The notes under the pieces were generated by a model that saw only the letters and a list, made by a program, of their open reading frames with translations, was not told where the DNA came from and searched no databases. Made by a program: the position numbers and the translations under genes. Positions 58,623 to 64,000 of a stretch of DNA of 64,000 nucleotides are shown piece after piece. Each line of letters opens with the position of its first letter. Position 1 is the stretch's first letter. The stretch spans positions 24,390,002 through 24,454,001 of the forward strand of contig OY987242.1 of the NCBI GenBank assembly GCA_963920765.1. The letters run 5' to 3'. This DNA comes from Ulota crispa. Its lineage: Eukaryota; Streptophyta; Bryopsida; Orthotrichales; Orthotrichaceae.

Positions 58623-59878
58623 TTAACCCCTAAAGGACCAAGCCCTTTTTTCTATGAAAGTTATTGAAAATTGTCACTTTTGGAGGAATGAGTAGAAAGG
58701 TAGGAAAAAAGCTCCTTTTTGGAAATCCAACCCTAGGATCTTGCCCTAGACTATGGAAGGTAAGGTAGGAGCACCCATAAATTTCAAACTAAGGGTTTTG
58801 AATATGATGATTATTAATAAACAACTAGCAAATTATAAGATCCTACTAGGAACAAACAAATAATGAGTTTGCACTTTGGAATGTAATATTTGGATACTGT
58901 GAGAATAAGTTGTGAATTTTTAAAGAGCAAACTGCCATTGCACCCATAACCACTTTTAAGATTTCATGTTCACATGTTGTACATCCTTGTCATTACATCT
59001 ATTCACTTCCACAGATTTTCCAAGATTTCAGAGGTGACAATTGTGGGGATACTAACGCTTATGGGTGTTCTTACCTTACTTGTGGAAAAATATCAGCTCA
59101 TTCTAGATGTAAAACAGTGAGATATTGACATCTGAAGTGAAAAAGGGAGTTTTTTTCCCTGCTACCCAAAAATTTCATAAGCTTTTGACCTCTCCTATAT
59201 CAAAAAATTGCTCTACGCAAATTTTAGGTTTACTTTTTCCATGTAGAAGACCAAGTTAGGTAGGTGTGGGAGAATTTTCAAATGTTTTGAAGGTGTGAAT
59301 CATTCTTGTAAAATCTTGCAATGTTGTAAGGCCATGAAATTTGCATCTACACTACGCAAAATTGGAAAATTTATGTAAAATTCAAAGATCTGAATTACTT
59401 TTATCCAAATGATGAAAACCAAGGAGTCTTAGTCTACTATAACTTGGAAAAAAAAGAAGTAAAAAAAAAAAAACTCACAAAGAGCTCAAAAAAGTAAAGC
59501 ACCAAAGGCAAAAGGAATGGAGGTATGGGAGTCCCATACTTGCCCACAAACTAAAACTTTTTACTCGTAAATCAAAATTGAATGATTCAAAGCTCCCCTC
59601 ATATGTATAAATCTAAAGAAACAATTTCAAGTTTTTATTTTTTTTAAATGAAAATTAAAAAAAAAAAACTGGCTACCCGCCTTCCCATGTTTTTCATAAA
59701 TTAATGCACAACTTCTTCAATAAATATTGGAATGAAGAAAAATTAGATGCCCAAGCAGATCTTTGGATTCCCTATTGTGCATAAAAGTTTCAAAGAATCA
59801 CACAAAGTAGTTTAGCCATAGGTACATGCCCAAAATTTTATTTCTCCCCCAAAGAGACAATGGTCCTTTAGGGGTTAA
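58623..59878. mobile_element. piggyBac-like element, 940-bp type, copy A (with MITE insertion)
   Basis: TTAACCCCTAAAGGACC at left, GGTCCTTTAGGGGTTAA at right, a perfect 17-bp inverted match. It contains the 314-bp MITE at 58763-59076; without it and its TA duplicate it is 940 bp. Homologous to copy B in opposite orientation. Confidence 0.88.
58763..59076. mobile_element. AGGTARGAG-family MITE, intact 314-bp copy, nested
   Basis: Left AGGTAGGAGCACCCATAA, right complement of TTATGGGTGTTCTTACCT, TA on both sides. It is absent from the homologous position in copy B, so it is a younger insertion. Confidence 0.9.
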
Positions 59879-60105
59879 AGAATAATTGGTACACTAATTT
59901 TGTGCTTTTGAACAATCATCTACATTTAGCATTTGTGTTTGTCCTTGATCATCACTTTGCATTGATGCATCCAAATTGACAAAAGAAATATCTGAATTGA
60001 CAAAAAAATGTCCAAATTAGTGTGACCTAATTGACAAAAAATGTCCAACTTGACATTGCTCCCTTCTAGAGGTTGCACTTTGATAAGTAATTCCATCAAC
60101 CTTGT

Positions 60106-61045
60106 TTAACCCCTAAAGGACCGTTGTCCCTTCGAGGGATAGGTTGGACTTCAAGCATGTACCTATGGCTAAACTACTTTGTGTGATTTTTTGAAACTTT
60201 TACTAAAGGCGGGGAATTCAAAGACCTACGTGGGCATCTAATTTTTTCTTCATTGTAATTTTTGACAAAGAAGTTATGCATGAATTTCTAAAAATTTAGG
60301 GAGGACTGCCCGTGCGGGCAGCCCAAAAACTTCTTTAAAAATTACTTTTTTTAAAACACAAATTTGAAATTGGTTCTTTAGATTTTTTTTATTCATGAGA
60401 AGCTTTGAATCATTCAATTTCAATCAATGACATGAAAGTTATGAGGAGTTTTTGTTTATGGGCAATTATGGAATCTCAACTCTAAAATAAACTTTGAAGT
60501 CCTTTATTTTACTCAATTTTCAATATTTTGGAAAATAAATCAAACTAATGGAAGTAGATTGTTTATCACAACATTATCACTGTTGGGATTAGCATTTTTC
60601 ATTTCCATAATTAAGTTCTTAACAATTTAAAAATTTGACTCATTCTCTACTTCTTTTTACTTACTATTTTTCTCCATGTGTTGCATAGTTCCAATTGATT
60701 TGAAAATTCTCCCACACATACCTAACTTGATCTCCTACATGGAAAAAAATAAAGCGCAACTTTGGGTAGAGCAATTTTTTTGTTATAAGAGTGGTCAAAG
60801 GCTTCTAAAAAATTTGGGCAGCATGGAAAAAAACTTTTTTTTTCACTTTAGATGTAAATATCTCACTCCTCTCCATTTGGAATGAGCTAGTTTTTTTCCC
60901 ACAAGTACCTCTTCTAGTATGGGACAAGATCCTATGATTGGATTTCCCAAAAACAAAACATAAATTCCTTTTTTACTAAACCTCCTAAAAGTGGCAATTT
61001 TTAGTGATTTTGGCAGAAAAAAGGGCTTGGTCCATTAGGGGTTAA
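60106..61045. mobile_element. piggyBac-like element, 940-bp type, copy B
   Basis: TTAACCCCTAAAGGACC at left, GGTCCATTAGGGGTTAA at right. Exactly 940 bp. An inverted copy of A, separated from it by 227 bp, so the locus can fold into a hairpin. No transposase; open frames are short. Confidence 0.88.
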
Positions 61046-61857
61046 AAGCACACGGATTAGATAGTTACTAGCATCATTCGAGAAGGTATAACATAAATCA
61101 TGCATTTTGCCTTTTCAACAGCCATATACACATATCACCGAAGTTGTTCCAATACCTCTATAAATCACATTTGCATACTTCATTATGTTGTTTCTTGTGA
61201 ATCCCAAAATCCTTGCATAGCTTATACTTAAAATGAAGTGGAATTTAAATTATTTTTTATTCTTCAAACAAATTTGTTGTATCACCTTCAAACTTATTTA
61301 TTGTATATACGCAAAGAAAAATTGAATTAAAAAAAAGTATTGGAGAAATTCAATCAAAACCATAGTATTTAAAAAACTAATGTATGATTCTTGAATTGAA
61401 ATCATTTGAACTATGTGTACAACCTTCTATGGATTGTAACTCAATACTCTTAGCAACCAAAACATGATCCGTTTTTATACAAATACCTATCATTGGAAAA
61501 TTGCTATAAAGACTTATTTTTGTTTACAATAATTTGTATTGCAATAGTATTTGCAATTTAATGAAGCTTCCAAGTTTTTGATCCAATGTGGTTGTGTATT
61601 TACAAGTTCTTAAATCTTGAAACAAGAGAATAGGAAGAGCTAATAAACTAGACAACATTAATTTATCTCATGTACGTAGACAAGGAAAATAGCATCAATG
61701 TGATTAGGATTGGAGACACGAATGTCAACATGACTTGAAAGAAGCAAAGGTCACAATGGGAAGATGCTTATTTGTTTCATACTATAAAAGAGCTAATTTT
61801 GCAAAGAAAGAATACAAAGAGCAAGATGTTGCTAACTATTTAAATGAACACAAACTA

Positions 61858-62106
61858 GAACACGATATTTGTTAATTTGAGAAAAATGGTACATTTTGGG
61901 ACTTTCACGAAGTGAGTTAGGAAATTTGAGGTGATCACCTCAAACCAACACATGCCCTTACTTGAGAGGAGGGATTTGCAAGAGAAAAAATCTTAGTGTC
62001 CCAGATTGAATATGATACCTTCGAATCTGGTTTTAAAGTAACTTTTTGGGTTTGAGGGGAAAACAAATAGGACCCTGTTTTTCCCAAATTAACAAATATC
62101 TTGTTC
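61858..62106. mobile_element. MITE with GAACACGATATT termini, copy 3
   Basis: Left GAACACGATATTTGTTAATT, right complement of AATTAACAAATATCTTGTTC, TA at 61856-61857 and 62107-62108. The cleanest target duplication in this family. Confidence 0.85.
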
Positions 62107-62108
62107 TA

Positions 62109-63480
62109 CAAAGCTTTTGCTTGCAAAAAAAAACAAATTACAACAAAAAGAAATGCCAATTGTACATACGTAATACTCAAGTTGTTCAAGTAGTGCAGTT
62201 AATGACATGAAAGCAAAATTTAAGCTACTCAAGAAATGATGCTGCTCGTATGAACAACAAACTTGAGGAGTGTCATGGAACCAACCACGTCATGTGACAA
62301 TCAAATTCCTTCCTCAAAATCATACATTGTACAAAATCAAATCTTGTGGTGCAACCAAATACAATTAGGACACGAAACATGCTAATTGTCTTCAAATCAT
62401 ACCTAAAATCTTACAAGTAACAATTAAACCCAAAATCTTCAAAACTCGAAGGTTTTTTTTGTGAAAATGTGTAAAGCAGTGAGAGTGTGCACCATGGTGT
62501 GCTGCAACTGAAAAATAAATAAATTTTGCATTGTTGTGATAATGGCCAAATTAGCTAATGTTGCAATTCAACGAGAATTACTTTGAAATTTACAACAAAC
62601 AAAAACATACAAAACTAGGGCTCCTGTGATGCAAGCACAAAACTTAAGGAATTGGAGAAGTACTTTTGATGATACGGCGAGAATTCAAAGATATGAATGC
62701 AAAACTTAAGTGCAGTACCTAGTTTTTTATCCCCTTTGACAAATCCATGCATCATTAACGTGTTGCAAAGAGGTTTATTTTACACCAAGTAAATTTAGTG
62801 AAAGTAAGGCAACCTTATTTCAAAAGCAACCCAAATCCAAAAGAAACCAAACAAGTGAACTTGGTGTAGTTAGCATTTCCTCCTTTGTAAAAGAACATGG
62901 GTGGATCTCTAACCAAGTTTTTGCTAGCTCAAGAAAGGTTGGTGAGAAGTTAAGGTTGTTTTTAGAATTATAGCATATCACATAATTGCCATAACTTTCT
63001 ACAACAAGTGAAATTTAATTACCAAAATTGACTATTTTACAATCAACCAAAAAAATTCAAAAAACATTGCTATTTTCTTCACACTTACATGTTAAGATCG
63101 ACCGTTCTTCTATTTGCAAATAAGTCATACTTCTAGGCTTATATAAATGGATTCAATACTTCTCTTTAGTGCACACTTGACCTAAATTGTCTTTGCTCGG
63201 AAATTGGAAAAAGCTACTTTGTGAGAGTAAGTGGGTGAAAAGTAAGCATTAAACCAAGCTTTTGTGAGTTGGAACCAATTTTGAACTCAAAATCAATAGA
63301 AAAGCTATTAAAACAATAATACTTCAAAAAATAATAGTTTAAATTACACAATTGTAGGACCTTGTGTCCACGTTTACATGGGGAATGAGTATGTCTACAC
63401 TGTGAAATTGCATTTAGATTGCCCTGCACTAATTTCTTGACATTTCACACTAGTTTATAAATTCTCACTACTCCTATAAT
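62109..63480. other. Intergenic, no gene recognised
   Basis: AT-rich, with no reading frame, repeat or RNA gene that I can support. Confidence 0.4.
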
Positions 63481-63489
63481 AATCTTCAT

Positions 63490-63925
63490 CAATAATTATT
63501 GCAATAAACAAAATTTGAAAGGTTTAGCAACAACAACAAAGCCCTAGAATAATAAAATAGTGGCTTTCAAGTTGTAAATCATGTCAAAATTTGAGTTTTT
63601 AGAGAGTTACATGCACCTCCAAATGACTGAATGATGAGTCATGAGGTAATATTCCAAGGTGAGGCAACCTACTTGTCATGGCAACCTAAATGCAATATTC
63701 AATGTACCTTACTCATGGTATAGCATTCCCCATGGATGTTTGCCACCCAAGGCTACCAATACTTGTAGCCCCTATGACCGTCGATTCACGGCCCACATCC
63801 CAATATTTTAGAGAGTTACATGCACCTCCAAATGATCAAATAATGAGTCATGAGGTAATTTCTGAAGGTAAAGCAACCTATCAAGGCAACCTAAATGCAA
63901 TATTCAGTGTACCTTACTCATAGAA
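63490..63925. repeat. Repeat shared with RIO2 intron 11, locally duplicated
   Basis: 63490-63715 is similar to 13420-13655 in the last RIO2 intron (AGAGAGTTACATGCACCTCC, GATGAGTCATGAGGTAA, CTAAATGCAATATTCA). A second part-copy lies at 63811-63918, about 204 bp further on. The boundaries are not clear and the element type is unknown. Confidence 0.7.
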
Positions 63926-64000
63926 TATCATTCTCCATGGATGTTTGCTACCCGCGGCTACCGATACCTGCATCCCCTGTGCCCGCCAGTTCCCCACCCA

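Overview
This is nuclear DNA of a land plant or a close streptophyte relative. It is AT-rich and intron-dense, with GT-AG introns, plastid and mitochondrial targeting peptides, telo-box promoter motifs and dense MITE-type transposons. A chloroplast-type PII protein and a fused dehydroquinate dehydratase/shikimate dehydrogenase point to the green lineage. A pyruvoyl-dependent arginine decarboxylase in place of the usual plant PLP enzyme hints at a non-seed plant such as a moss or liverwort; that last step is inference.

Five cellular genes were reconstructed exon by exon with consistent phases: (1) 201-6343, minus, DQD/SDH, 10 exons, 509 aa; (2) 12968-17349, minus, RIO2 atypical kinase, 12 exons, 469 aa; (3) 21752-27083, plus, plastid PII (GLB1), 9 exons, 215 aa; (4) 30192-37948, plus, class III alcohol dehydrogenase / S-nitrosoglutathione reductase with an N-terminal presequence, 11 visible exons, and a 200-N assembly gap hiding at least one more; (5) 39175-42626, minus, pyruvoyl-dependent arginine decarboxylase with a likely plastid transit peptide, 3 exons, 289 aa.

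The rest is mostly transposons, many nested. One large piggyBac-type element (46628-55505) has TTAA at both ends, matching termini and a transposase pseudogene. A 3.56-kb LTR-like insertion with a 5-bp target duplication interrupts it. Short non-autonomous piggyBac-like elements occur at about 8.2, 19.4, 29-30, 44.4-45.5, 56.5 and 58.6-61.0 kb, including four placed end to end that share TTAA sites. A second group of MITEs begins AGGTARGAG, has TA target duplications, and comes in about 314-bp and 326-bp forms. Stowaway-like, Mutator-like, hAT-like and Harbinger-like foldbacks are also present. From 42.7 kb to the right edge I found no intact cellular gene.

PII (which in plants controls arginine synthesis through N-acetylglutamate kinase) and the arginine-consuming decarboxylase both look plastid-targeted and lie about 12 kb apart. 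Plant genes are not normally in operons, so a functional link is only a hypothesis.
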